Assembly: GCF_964355755.1 (NCBI RefSeq)
Contig: NC_092678.1
Location: forward strand, 21,424,922-21,488,921
Source of the DNA: Antedon mediterranea
Lineage: Eukaryota > Echinodermata > Crinoidea > Comatulida > Antedonidae
DNA: 64,000 nucleotides
Direction of reading: 5' to 3'
A program made the position numbers and the translations under genes. Positions 48,101 through 60,600 of the stretch are shown one piece after another. How positions within the stretch are numbered: the stretch's first letter is position 1; every line of letters begins with the position of its first letter. A model generated the notes under the pieces. It was not told the DNA's origin and searched no databases. It saw only the letters and a list, made by a program, of their open reading frames with translations.

Positions 48101-48211
48101 ATTTTTATTGATAATAAAGTGCTAATCGTTGTTTATAAAGATAAACGCGGAATACATTCTTAATTTTTTAAAAGACATACACACTTTCATCTTACGCAAA
48201 ATCATAAAAAA
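44732..48211. repeat. large tandem duplication, second copy
   Basis: Second copy of 40838-44323. Unlike the first, it runs without a break into complete exon 7 (48196-48328), so the right side is in its original context. Its left side begins at the palindrome centre and lacks the left ends of the nested elements. Confidence 0.95.
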
Positions 48212-48905
48212 CTTTCTAGTATTTAGTACATTCAGGTATTCCCGCCGAATGATGACGTCAGCAGCCACACCAGACAGCAGCGTAACTATGAATTCTAGAA
48301 TTGATGGAATTGATGTTAAAATTGCAATCTAGAAATTAAAATTATTATTATTGTTGTTATGTATCTCACAATGTGACGTCATGATAGATCAGGACAAAGT
48401 TTATCTCAGCTAAGGATGAGCTCTGGAAGTCATTTTATAGGAGGCCCACAAATGAACCTCATCGGGACTTTGATTGAAAGGTGGGGGTAGGACGGTGTGG
48501 TGCGGCGCTGCACGTCACCATGTAAACCCCGGATCAGAGCTTTGCTAGACTACAGTAGGTGAAAAGAGTAATATACAAACAAAATGACACTCGGAGAGTT
48601 TCACTTACACTTGTTGTATGGAATCCTAATATCAATAAATAACTTGGCCCTTCAGTAAGTATAAAAAGATAACTGAAACTGAATGCCGTGTAAGCAACAA
48701 TTATCGACCACACTGCAATTGATTTGAAGATATCACACCACGGAACCGGTACATCCTGAATAGAAAAAGAATTTGATCAAGTATAATTCATTATTAATTG
48801 GTCAATATTATGGAAGAACGTTTTGAGGTTGCTCGCTAGGTGCTACTTGTAACTTTTATATAGTTTTTTATAATTTTTGTTGTGTGAATAAATAAACTTG
48901 AAAGT

Positions 48906-49084
48906 AAGTATAAGTCCAAAGGCAAATTACTGAAAACATGACAATGCTGTGGGTATGTGGCTGGATCTCAATGGAGATACAAAAAAAAAAGCGAAAAGCT
49001 AGATTAAAACGATAAAGTAAAACAGCAAGAAAAGTTAGCAGAGCTTTTGGGCAACACAGCCCTTCATCAGTGCGTATAAGTATA
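48906..49084 (-). mobile_element. Penelope-like fragment with hammerhead-ribozyme-like core
   Basis: This roughly 172-bp insertion is in intron 5 of copy D but not at the matching place in gene E. It is flanked by AAGTATA at 48906-48912 and 49078-49084. On the minus strand it has CTGATGA (49064-49070), a GGGC/GCCC stem with a 6-base loop, then AAAAGCTCTGCTAA. That is close to the hammerhead layout found in Penelope-like terminal repeats, but the GAAA box has become AAAA preceded by C. Probably a decayed, inactive copy. Confidence 0.45.
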
Positions 49085-51957
49085 TTTAAGTAAGCGAAAT
49101 GATGACGGTGGTACGTTGGGACGTTTCCACATGAGGGCATGGTTGTGGACTGGTCTATTATGGTAGAGGGGTTCTCTAGGAACTTTTAATTTTTCGTATT
49201 TAAACCGTCCCTCTGGAGAGCACGGGCTATTGTCGGTATATCTAGGTATAAGCTGCACTCATAGACTACCGATACTACTGTGTATTTTGACTTCCTTCTT
49301 GAGCTTAAACCATTTTCATTTTAAATATCAACAGCTTAAAAATGGAAAGTTTAACTCCCTTAAAATGTTTCCAAATAACCACAGATTTGATTTCTTTGTA
49401 TTTGCTATATTAAAACAATTTAGTTTCATCCCTTCATATTACGGTATCAGGTAAATAATTGTTTTATTTAATCCACATTTTGGCCGAAGTGAATAACTAT
49501 CTTCAATTTTCAAAACTGTTATTCGTTTGGAGGATACAATTTAATTTAATGGAACGCCGTTTACGCAACATTTCATTTAATTCATATCGATGCATTTCAT
49601 TCACATGTCGCGTCAGAACATTTTTATCATCGACAGGTTGCATAAAGGGCGTTCCATAGAATTTAATTCAGTGGAGTTTGGAACATATATTATTAACTTT
49701 AAAAATATGTTTATGTTTATTACAGAAAGACGAATTGATATCGAATGATCGATTGTTCCAGCTAACGACGTCACAAGACTTACCTTATTTTGTTCGAGTT
49801 GAAAACTTTTCAAATATTCAACTTCCTTTGTTGAAACATAAGGATCGTCAACTGGGTCGTCGTAAATGAAAGCTATGCATATTATTACCAAAAGAGCACA
49901 AAGTGAACCTACAACAAGAATACAATGGTTGCTTAGAAGATGGTTGTCGAGGTATTTTTTTTTGTACAACTTGTATCAATAAGCTTTCAATACTATTTAA
50001 CAGAAAGATTCAAAGCAAGTAGACCTACATAACAACAATAACCGATCTACGAATGACTGATTTGTTGGAATTGCCAAGGTTGTCTTTATGTAGGCCTAAA
50101 CCTAATTAAAATAATATTGTATAAGTTGCTTTGTAGGAGTTATTATACTTTCTTTCTATTTGTTCTGTTAACCTGCCTGAGAAATGATTGTCAACTCCAC
50201 TATCAATTACTGACAAATAGTCGTTTCATGTTTTGCGTTTTTCTCTAGATTATAAAACTAGATGGATAGATAAAACATACTGTATAGACAGTAGTAAACA
50301 TTAAACATTTATTGAGTAGAAAGCCTAATAGTACTTTTATAAGTGTGTATTATTAATATTAAACTCACTAAGTATAATATGTCGTCGGCCATCCACCTAA
50401 ACTGTGAGAAGTGGAAATCCACGTAGATATCGGGTAACAGCAAACTTCAGCTATGCACGAGCCTGTAAAGAAAAGATGGGAAACCAAACACGGTTTCCAA
50501 ACGTTACCGGTAGTTAAGGCGCCGCGTGAAAACGAAACATTGACGTTCAATTGGAGTGCCGGCGCCGGACTGGAACAGGTGTGAAAGACCCTTTAATCAG
50601 TAATTCTGAATTTTCTTTATCAAAATGTCGATCGCTCAATTCATTCAACTAGGCTCATTGGGAACGAATGTTTCGAATTTGTTGTCGGTCCATCTTTGTT
50701 TTACTCAAACTTTGCGTTGCGTCCAAACGGAAACCAAGCCATCAAACAAGAAATTAGCTTTCTTTTACATTTTAAATACTTACCCGAATATGCAATTGAT
50801 ACCAATGTACTCCGTTCAGACGGAACAATCCATTTTCTTAAAGTGATGTATATCCCCGGCATGATTAATCCCTGAAAGTAAATAAGTGGGTTTTACGTCA
50901 GTAATGCGTGAACGGTGATTACCGTTTACGCAACACGTCAAGGAAATGTTTTCTTGAGTGTGTGTTATGTAACGTACGTCTTTTCGCCCTATCGCCAGTT
51001 GTCGTTTTGACGTTAATAACTATGTAGGCCTATGTAAATAGTACGTAAACATCTTGGTCATAATTGCTATTGGTTTTGAAAAACTTATTTAACGTATTTT
51101 AATCGGTTTTCCATGTCATACAAGAGTGACATTGTTTATATATTGAACTGGTAAAAAGGCACTAACTTCAATGACGCCTTGTAAAACCCGTAAGACGATC
51201 AGCAGACTCGTTCCATTGCCTGCAGCCCACGGGATCATGGCAGACAGTAAACTTTCCAACAGAAGAACTATTACAACTGATCGTTTTCCGCCAATTTTAC
51301 CAGCTAACCAACCGCCCGGCAGTCCGCCTATTATATAACCGTAATAAAACGATCCAAGTATTTTCTGTTGTGTTTGGTCATCCCAATCATAGGTTGGTAT
51401 CTGGAAAACGAAATCGTAAACACAGAACATCAGCTAATCACTATAATGTGTAGAACATGTTTTAAAATAATAATTTACACGCGATTAGATTTATTGTTTT
51501 CCATTTGTTTATCAATAACAACCGACCATAACGTAACTCAGAAAACTATACTTGTTTGCAAGGACCGAACTTGTGTTTTAAGAGAATGCTATTAGCTTAC
51601 CGGACTTATTGCACTGTCATCTGAAATCTTCGTCACATTTAAGTTCTGTTCTTCTGTGGTGGCATTCCATCTTTTTACCATGCTTAGAATGGTAATGTTG
51701 GGGTTCAATCTAGTACAGAAAACACAAATATATGCTAAACAACTCGTTACTGCTACAAAATATCGTTTCATTTTAAAAGCGACTAATTTTAAATTATAGC
51801 GAATGCGGTTTGAGGGAAGAACACACAATACTATGCTCTTATTATATTACAACAATGAAACCCGTCACCCGTTAATACTAGTAATAATAACGGTAGTCTT
51901 ATCATTGACTTATAAGTCTACTACAATGTTTTCTAAGCCCTTTAGGCTTACATGACC

Positions 51958-52062
51958 CGATTCTGCTACTGTACTGTCAATAGGTATGTATCTGTATAAC
52001 TATTTAAAGTGTATGCTGTCTGCATAAATGCTGTACAGTACTTTTAACATACATATATTATT
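51958..52062. mobile_element. truncated hAT-like MITE upstream of copy D
   Basis: Matches the left 105 bp of the MITE at 28708-28863 base for base apart from rare changes, with the same left flank CTTACATGAC. It is cut off where the retrotransposon tail begins at about 52062. The insertion thus predates the C/D split. Confidence 0.8.
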
Positions 52063-53667
52063 GATTGATTGATTGATTTTATTCGATATTCATACATAAA
52101 AGTTAAAATATACAATGTATAAAAGAGAATACCTGGATAACCCATTAAGTCGACAAAAAAGTAAACTTATTTCCAATGGGGTCCAATCCGTAATGACTGA
52201 AAAGTGAGTGGTTGGGCCTAGTACAATTATCATTAAGTATGACTCAGTAAAAATGAAAAAACAAGAAAATACATACAAGACAAGATAACATCAAAAAAAC
52301 AATATTAAAAATAACTTAATTAAACTGAAATTCCAATTCCAAGCTGTTCATTATTAAAATATTCTTTAAGTTTTATTTTGAAGGTTGCATTATTTTGTAT
52401 TGATTTGAGTGAATTGGGGAGCCTGTTCCAGTCACGGATACCTAAGAAATAAAAAGTCGTATCATTAACGCCAGTAGCCTTAGGAGTGACAAAATTAAAT
52501 GTTGTACCCCTGGTAAAATGGTTATGATGATCAGAAATTAACAAAAAGTTATCCTTAAGGAAAGAAGGCGTATTAAAGTTATAACGAATTTTGTGAACAT
52601 AATTTAATCTTAAAAACTTATTTCTGAGGCTGACATTAAGAAACCCAAGATCGGAAAGCTCTTTGGCACCTATGTGAGACCTCGGACCAACATTTAAAAT
52701 GAAACGTGTCATCTTGTTTTGGGCAGTTTTTAATTTATGTTTAAGATTCTTATTGACACCGCCGTACCATGCCGAGGCAGAATAGTCAAATGTACATTGT
52801 ATTAAAGCAGTGCTTAATAGTTTACGACATTTTTTATTCAAGCACGAACTTTGCCTATGTAAAAACTTCAACCTTGACTTAACTTTACTGATAACACTAG
52901 TTGCAATAATATCACATGATACATATTGGTCTAAATCAATACCCAAATATTTAACTTGCTTAGTACTTTTGATTCTACGGCCCATTAATTCTACAGAAAA
53001 CTCTTTAACTTTGTTAAGCTTCGCTCTGCTACCAAAGATAATACTTTCGGTTTTGCCAACATGTAAAGATAATTTGTTTTCAGTTAATCAGTCCTGGCAC
53101 TTAGCTAGGACAGTACTTAATTTATGAGCGATTTTGGTGGCATCGTGATGAGAATACAGAATCGTAGAATCATCAGCATAAAGCAATAATTGAACATCAG
53201 AATCAATACAAGAAGCAATATCATTTAAATAACATAGAAAAAGAATAGGGCCCAAGATGCTACCATGAGTAACTATAAGAGGTTCAGAGCAGGTACCATT
53301 CACACTGACAACTTGTGTGCGGTTAGTAGCGAGATAAGATTGAAACCAGTCAGTACACTTCAAACCCATGCATTTTAGCTTGTTAATTAAAATCACATGA
53401 TCGACGGTATCGAAAGCTTTTTGTAAGTCAATTAGAACCATTCCAGTAAGAAGGCCTTTGGACTTATTGTTTTTTAAACCGTCGATGAAATTTATGAGGT
53501 TGCTTTCAGTTGAATGGGCCTGCCGAAAACCGGATTGATAGGCATAAAGTATATTATTTTTGGAAAGATACTTTTCAACTTGTATAGCTACAGATTTTTC
53601 AAGAATCTTAGATACCGTAGGCAGAATACTAATCGGCCGATAATTCTCAACACTTGTTCTAGTATTT
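52063..53667 (-). mobile_element. non-LTR retrotransposon, 5'-truncated (reverse transcriptase half)
   Basis: The minus strand reads in one frame from about 53663 to the stop at 52320. It shows NYRPISILPTVSKILEKS, FRQAHSTE, IDLQKAFDTVDH, HGSILGPILFL and the catalytic LLLYADDSTI, then the thumb and C-terminal FLGIRDWNRLPNSLKSIQ. One in-frame stop (TGA, 53088-53090) replaces the expected Trp in CQD-LTENKLSLH. The 3' end is a (CAAT)n tail at 52062-52077. Order of blocks fits a CR1/Jockey-type element. The endonuclease and the N-terminal part of the reverse transcriptase are absent; the break coincides with the start of minisatellite array 4. Confidence 0.9.
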
Positions 53668-55071
53668 GAGAGGACACTCCTATTCTGTGGACATCCTTAA
53701 TGAGAGGACACTCATATTATGACGACATCCTTATTGAGGAGACACAGCTATTCTAAGGACATCCTTATTGAGGGAACACTCCTATTCTGTGGACATCCTT
53801 AATGAGAGGACACTCCTATTATGAGGACATCCTTATTGAGGAGACACTCCTATTCTGAGGACATCCTTATTGAGAGGACACTCCTATTCTGTGGACATCC
53901 TTAATGAGAGGACACTCCTATTATGACGACATCCTTATTGAGGAGACACAGCTATTCTAAGGACATCCTTATTGAGAGGACACTCCTATTCTGTGGACAT
54001 CCTTAATGAGAGGACACTCCTATTATGACGACATCCTTATTGAGGAGACATAGCTATTCTAAGGACATCCTTATTGAGAGGACACTCCTATTCTGTGGAC
54101 ATCCTTAAGGAGAGGACACTCCTATTATGACGACATCCTTATTGAGGAGACATAGCTATTCTAAGGACATTCTTATTGAGGGAACACTCCTATTCTGTGG
54201 ACATCCTTAATGAGAGGACACTCCTATTATGACGACATCCTTATTGAGGAGACACAGCTATTCTAAGGACATTCTTATTGAGGGAACACTCCTATTCTGT
54301 GGACATCCTTAATGAGAGGACACTCCTATTATGAGGACATCCTTATTGAGGAGACACAGCTATTCTAAGGACATTCTTATTGAGGGAACACTCCTATTCT
54401 GTGGACATCCTTAATGAGAGGACACTCCTATTATGAGGACATCCTTATTGAGGAGACACAGCTATTCTAAGGACATTCTTATTGAGGGAACACTTCTATT
54501 TTGAGGACATCCTTATGGGGTGGGGGACACACCAATTCTAAGGACATCCTTATTGAGAGGACACTCCTATTCTGAGGATATCCTTGTTGAGGGGACACTC
54601 CTCCTATTCTGAGAACATCCTTATTGAGGGGACACACATATTCTGATGATATCCTTATTGAGGAGACACTCCTATTCTGAGGAAATTCTTATCGAGGGGA
54701 CACTCATATTCTGAGGACATCCTTGTTGAGGTGACGCTCCTCATAAACACATATTCTGTTGACATTCCTATTGCGGGGACATTCCTAATCTGAGGAAATC
54801 CTTATTGAGGGGACACTCCTATTCTGAGGACATCCTTATTGAGGGTATAATCATATTCAGAGGACATCCCTATTAAGGGGACACTCTTATTCTGAGCACA
54901 TCCTTATTGAGGGGACACTCCTATTCTGAGGACATCCTTATTGAGGGGACACTCCTATTCTGAGGACATCCTTATTGAGGGGACACTCCTATTCTAGAAC
55001 ATCCTTATTTAGGGGACACTCCTATTCTAAGGACATCCTTATTGAGGGGACACTCTTATTCAAAATACACT
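53668..55071. repeat. 34-bp minisatellite array 4
   Basis: About 41 units. The left two-thirds is a higher-order repeat of about four alternating variants (CTGTGGACATCCTTAATGAG, TATGACGACATCC, GGAGACACAGCTATTC, TTGAGGGAACACTCC). The right third repeats the variant order of array 3, ending TTATTCAAAATACACTTTCG. It starts abruptly against a truncated retrotransposon and ends about 660 bp beyond the gene E stop. Confidence 0.96.
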
Positions 55072-55729
55072 TTCGGGTTAAATAAATGATGGACAATCTA
55101 TATTAAGGAGATACTTTGAGGGGTCTTAATATGAGTTCTACTATATGTTCAAATGACCACTAAATATAGTAAAATTTAATATATAATACAATGAGACAAA
55201 TAAAATATATAGTTTTATTTCGCAATTAGTTCAATATTTAAAATCAAGACGTGGCGCTTATTGACTTTAAAATACTTAGTGTTGTCAGGGAAGAGTGAAA
55301 GTAATGTCAATCTTCTCTGGTGTTGTCCACCATACTGTAACAGCCGCTCAATATAATCTCTTTCTTCCTTATATCTTTACTCTCATTAAAAGTTAATACT
55401 AACAAACTTTATCAAAAATAAATAAATTGTTATCTCGTCATAATTTATATACAAAGTTATTAAACATAACTAACAAAAGACATTAGCAACAAAACATATT
55501 ACAACATTATTTTATTTATTTATGTCTTTTCCTCTTTTAACAAACATTACAAGATTTAATAAGACAATTATAAAATATTATTCTATTTATAAATAATTAA
55601 AAAACAATAAATAAATAATGTAAATACATTGTATACATCTTTCATTTTTAAAAATCGAAAGCCAGGTCTCGGGTCCATTCTATAGTCGCCACGGATTGAT
55701 TTCTTCATCAGTACTTCTATGAATGGTAT
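55072..55729 (-). other. 3' flank and 3' UTR of gene E
   Basis: Homologous to the flanks of A and B. Minus-strand AATAAA signals at 55511-55520 are about 215 bp after the stop and are the likely polyadenylation signals. No gene is seen. Confidence 0.6.
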
Positions 55730-58700
55730 TTAGTCACCACTTTCATCTTGTATAGTGTTGTATGATTTCATCTCTAGTTTTGTAGGCCTAATATGTCCAT
55801 GTGACCATTCTTGTTGCTCTGCTTTTGCAAACATTAGAAAGAAAATCATTGCAAAAATATGGACAGCAGCAATTATTCTAAACATCAAAGACCACTGATT
55901 GGCTGTATTCTGAAAAAAAAAACAAAACCAAAAATCATGCTGTTTAAAACTGATCAGATTTGAACTCAAGATAGTTGTCCAATGACAAGAGACAGTCCGA
56001 ATAATCCATCGCTTGTGATTGGTCCTAGTGAAACTAATTTAATAATATTATAAAGCTTGGTTCCTACTTTACGCAACGCAAGGACGGAAGTGCACCGTAA
56101 AGCTATGGGAGAATATACAAGGACGTAGACGCAACGCAAACGGTGACAAGCGGCACACACACAAACACACAATATGGTGTGGTCATGTGCCCTCTGATAC
56201 TTACATCTTCTTTGATCAAAGCTCCAAGAATAAGTGGACCAATAAAACCAACCACAGCGGCTCCAGTTGTCACCATTCCTACGATTATTTGTGAGTGTTC
56301 CTTTGATATCTCCATTATGTTTGTAAGTGTGCTCGCCGCATACATTCCACCACAAGTAAACGCCACTGTAAGAAGTATAACACACTCGACGGCATGCTGT
56401 TCATCAAAGTATCCAATGAAAAATAGACACATGGCAGGTATTCCCATATCTACAAAAGTCATGACAATTGTAACAAATTAGGGAAGCATAAATCAAAACT
56501 CGAGTGTTGTATTCATTCATTCATTTGGTCATGGATGGATATTTAGTTTGTAAAAAATGACTAATATTGATGGTTTCAATAATTTAGTTTATATTATAAT
56601 AATACTAATCTAATAACAATAATTATAATATAATAATATGAGTTATAAGTTATTGTGTAACGACCGAATTTTATAATAATCTATATTGTGATTATATATA
56701 ATTTATTTTCATTGATGATAAAAATCGTGTGAACGCAAGCAGTAATTCCTTGATCATGGCCATTAATCGCCACGTTCTTAATGTGTCAAGAATGCACATA
56801 CAATGGAATGCTTTGTTGCATTGACTTTATATATTTACATATCTTTGTTTGTGTTCTATTAGCTGTTAGATTAAGATTTTTTTGTTCTCTCTTTTGCTAT
56901 GGATATAATATTTTGTCACCATGATATTCCGAAATAAAAAGATAAATGAAATGAAAAAAATGAAATGCATTCATAATTTTTAAAAAGACATAACACCGTT
57001 TCATCTTACGTAAAATCATAAAAAACTTTCTAGTATTTAGAACATTTAGGTATTCCCGCCGAATGATGACGTCTGCAGAAGCACCAGACAGCAGCGTAAC
57101 TATAAATTCTAGTATTGATGGAATTGATGTTAAAATTGCAATCTAAAAAAACAAATATTATTATTATTCTTTTTATGTATCTTACAATGTGTCGATGTCA
57201 TATGATAGATTAGGATAAAGTTAATAGCAGCGAAGGATGAGATATTGAATAGAAGGAAAGGGTTTTATAGGAGGCACACACATGGGACTTCTTCGAGACT
57301 TTGATTGACATGTGATGGGGGTGTGCAGCAGGGTGCGACGCTCTACCTCACCGTGTAAACTCCGGATAGGAGCTAGGCTAAATGAAAAGATACCTAGAGA
57401 GTTCCACTTACACTTGTTATATTAAATCCTAATATCAATAAATAACTTGGTCCTTCAGTAAGTATAAAAATATAACTGAAATTGAATGCCATGTAAGCAA
57501 CAATTATCGACCACACTGCAGTTGATGTGAAGATATCACACCACGGAACCGGTACATCCTGAATAGAAAAAGAGTATAATGCATTATTAATTGGTCAATA
57601 TTATGGAAGAACGTTTTGAGGTTGCTCGCTAGGTGCTACTTGTAACGTTTATAATTGTATTGTTGTATATGCTTTGTTGTGTGAATAAATAAACTTGAAC
57701 TTGAAAATACTTGGGACATTTCCACATTAGGGCATGACTGTGGACTGGTCTATTGTGGCAGAGAAGTGCTCTATGAATGTTTAACTATTCGTAACGCCTT
57801 CTCTCTGGAGATCACGGGCTATCGTTGGTTTATCCAGGTATAAACTGCACTCATAGACTACCAGCACGTACTGCTGTGTATTTTGCAATTCTTTCTTGAG
57901 TTGAGAACATTATCAAAGTAAATATTGACAACTTATAATTGGCAAGTTTAACCCCCATAAAAAAAAATGTTTCCCAGATAACAAATTTGGTTTCCTTATA
58001 ATATTTGTTAAATTAAAACAATGTAATTTCCATCCCATAAAATTACGGTATCAGGTAAATTGATTGGTTCAATTTTTGGCCGAAGTGAATAACTATTCAT
58101 TACAATTTCAAACCGTTTTCGTTTGGAGGAAACAGTTTTCTGCGATTGAATTTAATTAAAAGGTGTTTAGAATATAATTATATTATTATAACTTTGAAAT
58201 GTGTTTATTACAGAATTGATAACCAATGATCGTTTGTTCCCGTCATTTAGCGACGTTACCTTGTTAGTTTGTTCGAGTTCAAAACTTTTCAAGTATTCAA
58301 CTTCCCTTGTTGAAACATAAGGATCGTCAACTGGGTCGTCGTAAACGAAAGCTATGCATACTATTGCCAAAAGAGCACAAAGAAAACCTACAACAAGAAT
58401 GCAATGAGGAAGGTAATTTTAAAACAAATTTTATTAATAACAGAAAGCATTGTCAAGCTTTTCATTCTTTTTCTTTGATAACGCAAAAACGTCAAACTGT
58501 TATGTTTTTTAATAAGCAGTCGTCGCATGAATGATTTTGGATATTTCCAAGGTTGTCGTTTATGTAAACGTACGTAAATCATTGTATAACTAAGTACTCA
58601 TACTCTCAAAGAAAGTTTTTAGTCGTATAATATTTCTATTTGTCCTCCCCTTCTCGAGGCACAGTCCATGATTCATGTTTGGCCTGATGAAAGTAGATAG

Positions 58701-60220
58701 AAATGAAACGTACCGGCGGCCTTATGTTTAGACAGTAGACTACATATACAGTGAACACAGACTTTTATAAAGTACGGTAGTAGTAGTAGTAATAGGACTT
58801 ATACTTGTATAGCCACTCACTGTAAGTATAATATGACGTCGGCCATCCACCTAAACTGGGAGAAGTAGAAATCCACGTAGATAAAGGGTAACAGCAAACT
58901 TCAGCTATGCACGAGCCTGTAAAAAACAAAGTAGACAACATAGAAAACAACAACACACAGTTTGCAAACGTTACTTGATCAGCAACTCATTTGAATTTTC
59001 TTTATAAAAATGTCCATCGCTTAAACCACTCATTGAGAATAATTGTTCAGAACTTATTGGTCCATTCTTGTGTTAACTCAGCTTTAATGCCAGTGATTGG
59101 TCTTAAGCTCTGTCTACACTATCAAACTTTATGTGATAAAGAAAAAGTGATGTACCCATATTTGGGCATATCACTACCATATTTGGGCCAATCACAAGAG
59201 ACAGGTCGATGATTCATTGCATCGTGATTGGTCAAATTACTTTACGTTCATGAAGTCATCAAACCAGAAAGAAATTAGCTTAATAAATACTTACCAGAAT
59301 ATGCCATAGATACTAATGTACTCCGTTCAGACGGAACAATCCATTTACTCAAAGTCATGTATATCCCTGGCATGACTAATCCCTGAAAGTAAGTAAGGGA
59401 TTGTTTACGTCACTAGTGCGTGAACGGCGTATTACCGTTAACGCAACACATCAGGGATATTTTTCTTGAGTGTGTGTTGTGTAACGTACCTTTTTACGCC
59501 CTGTCGCCAGTTATCATTTTGAGGTAAATAATTATGTATGTAAATAGTATATAAACATCTAGGTCATAATTGGAATTGGTTTTTGAAAAACTTCGTGTCA
59601 TACATAGTGAATGTTTTATATATCGAACTAGTAAAAAATACACTAACTTCTATGACGCCTTGTAAAACCCGTACGATGGTCAGCAGACTGGTTCCAACGC
59701 CTGCAGCCCAAGGTATCATTGCAGACAGTAAACCTTGCAACAGAAGAACTATTACAATTGATCGTTTTCCGCCAATTTTACCAGCTAACCAACCGCCCGG
59801 CAGTCCGCTTATTATAAAACCGTAATAAAATGATCCAAGTATTTGCTGTTGTGTTTGGTCGTCCCAATCAAAAGTTGGTAACTACAGAACAAACAAGAAT
59901 AAGCAAATAATACTTATATGAGTATAAATTAGATTTAGTTATGTCATGGAGAAATAAGTATTTCTCCATGGTCAAGTAAATCTCAGAAACCAATCATAAC
60001 ATACTTATGCTTAATGATAACAGACGTTGTACCGAAGAAGGCTTACCGAATTGGTTGCACTGTCATCATATGTAATCTTTGTCACATTTGAGTTTTGTTC
60101 TTCTGTGGTGGCATTCCATCTTTTTACCATGCTTATAATGGTAATGTTGAGGTTCAATCTGGTACAGAAAACACAAATATATGCTAAACAACTCGTTACT
60201 GCGACAAAATATCGTTTCAT
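55730..60220 (-). CDS. SLC17-family anion transporter, gene E (9 exons, 474 aa)
   Basis: Intact member of the cluster, more diverged from A and B than these are from each other. Exons in transcript order: 60047-60220, 59648-59881, 59295-59382, 58821-58916, 58260-58387, 57412-57558, 57010-57142, 56205-56449, 55730-55909. Phases match gene A and the frame is open (1425 bp with stop). It retains the CTRLNLNITIISMV block, ILGSFYYGFI, the MFS loop ending GGKR, the ERS motif and a last helix AAVHIFAMIFFLMFA. Exon 8 is one codon longer (FDEQH for FENH) and exon 9 has two extra codons, including an AGGCCT insertion giving HIRPTKLEM in the cytosolic-type tail. Exon 2 begins with Leu where the others have Ile. 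Transported substrate unknown. It is the most compact copy, with no large transposon recognised in its introns. Confidence 0.9.
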
Positions 60221-60600
60221 TTTAAAAGTGACTATTTTTAAAGTCGAGTTTTTAAGGAATGCGGTAAAGGACTAGAATATAGTACTATATGATCCTGAGG
60301 CATTGAACTTAATTGTAGGCTATTGTTGTGACAAACAATGAAACTTACCATCCGTTAAAATAAATACATTAAAAGTTCGCCTACTTACTACCTATTAGTA
60401 CTGTGTATATAAACTTAAATTATGTTTAAACATTGTAATTCCATGAACATTCCCTGTACCAACTCTTGTCTGACAAGTCAAATGGAGTTACAAATTGCAG
60501 GGAGGGGAGATGTCCTATCACTGGTCATTCAATGTTAAATTTACGACAATGTTTCTTTACCTGCTTTTGGCCCCATTTAAAATTGTTACTTTAAAATGAC
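60221..60600. other. intergenic region upstream of gene E
   Basis: AT-rich, with no array or gene recognised. The first bases match the upstream flanks of C and D. The promoter of gene E presumably lies here. Confidence 0.4.

Larger units (their letters stand above)
33680..51771 (-). pseudogene. SLC17-family copy D, expanded and broken (exon 8 duplicated)
   Basis: Exons in transcript order: 51601-51771, 51167-51400, 50784-50871, 50369-50465, 49784-49908, 48609-48755, 48196-48328, 47414-47655 (exon 8), 43526-43767 (exon 8 again), 33680-33853 (exon 9). Most are open with consensus splice sites. Two bases (GT) are missing at the end of exon 4 relative to C, E and F (CTCACTAAG instead of CTCACTGTAAG). 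With the normal donor this gives a stop right after YYT, so a full transporter cannot be made. Splicing both exon 8 copies would also break phase, because each is 242 bp. Intron 8 is swollen to nearly 10 kb by a P-like transposon and nested elements. Exon sequences are otherwise closest to C and E, so loss is recent. Confidence 0.85.
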
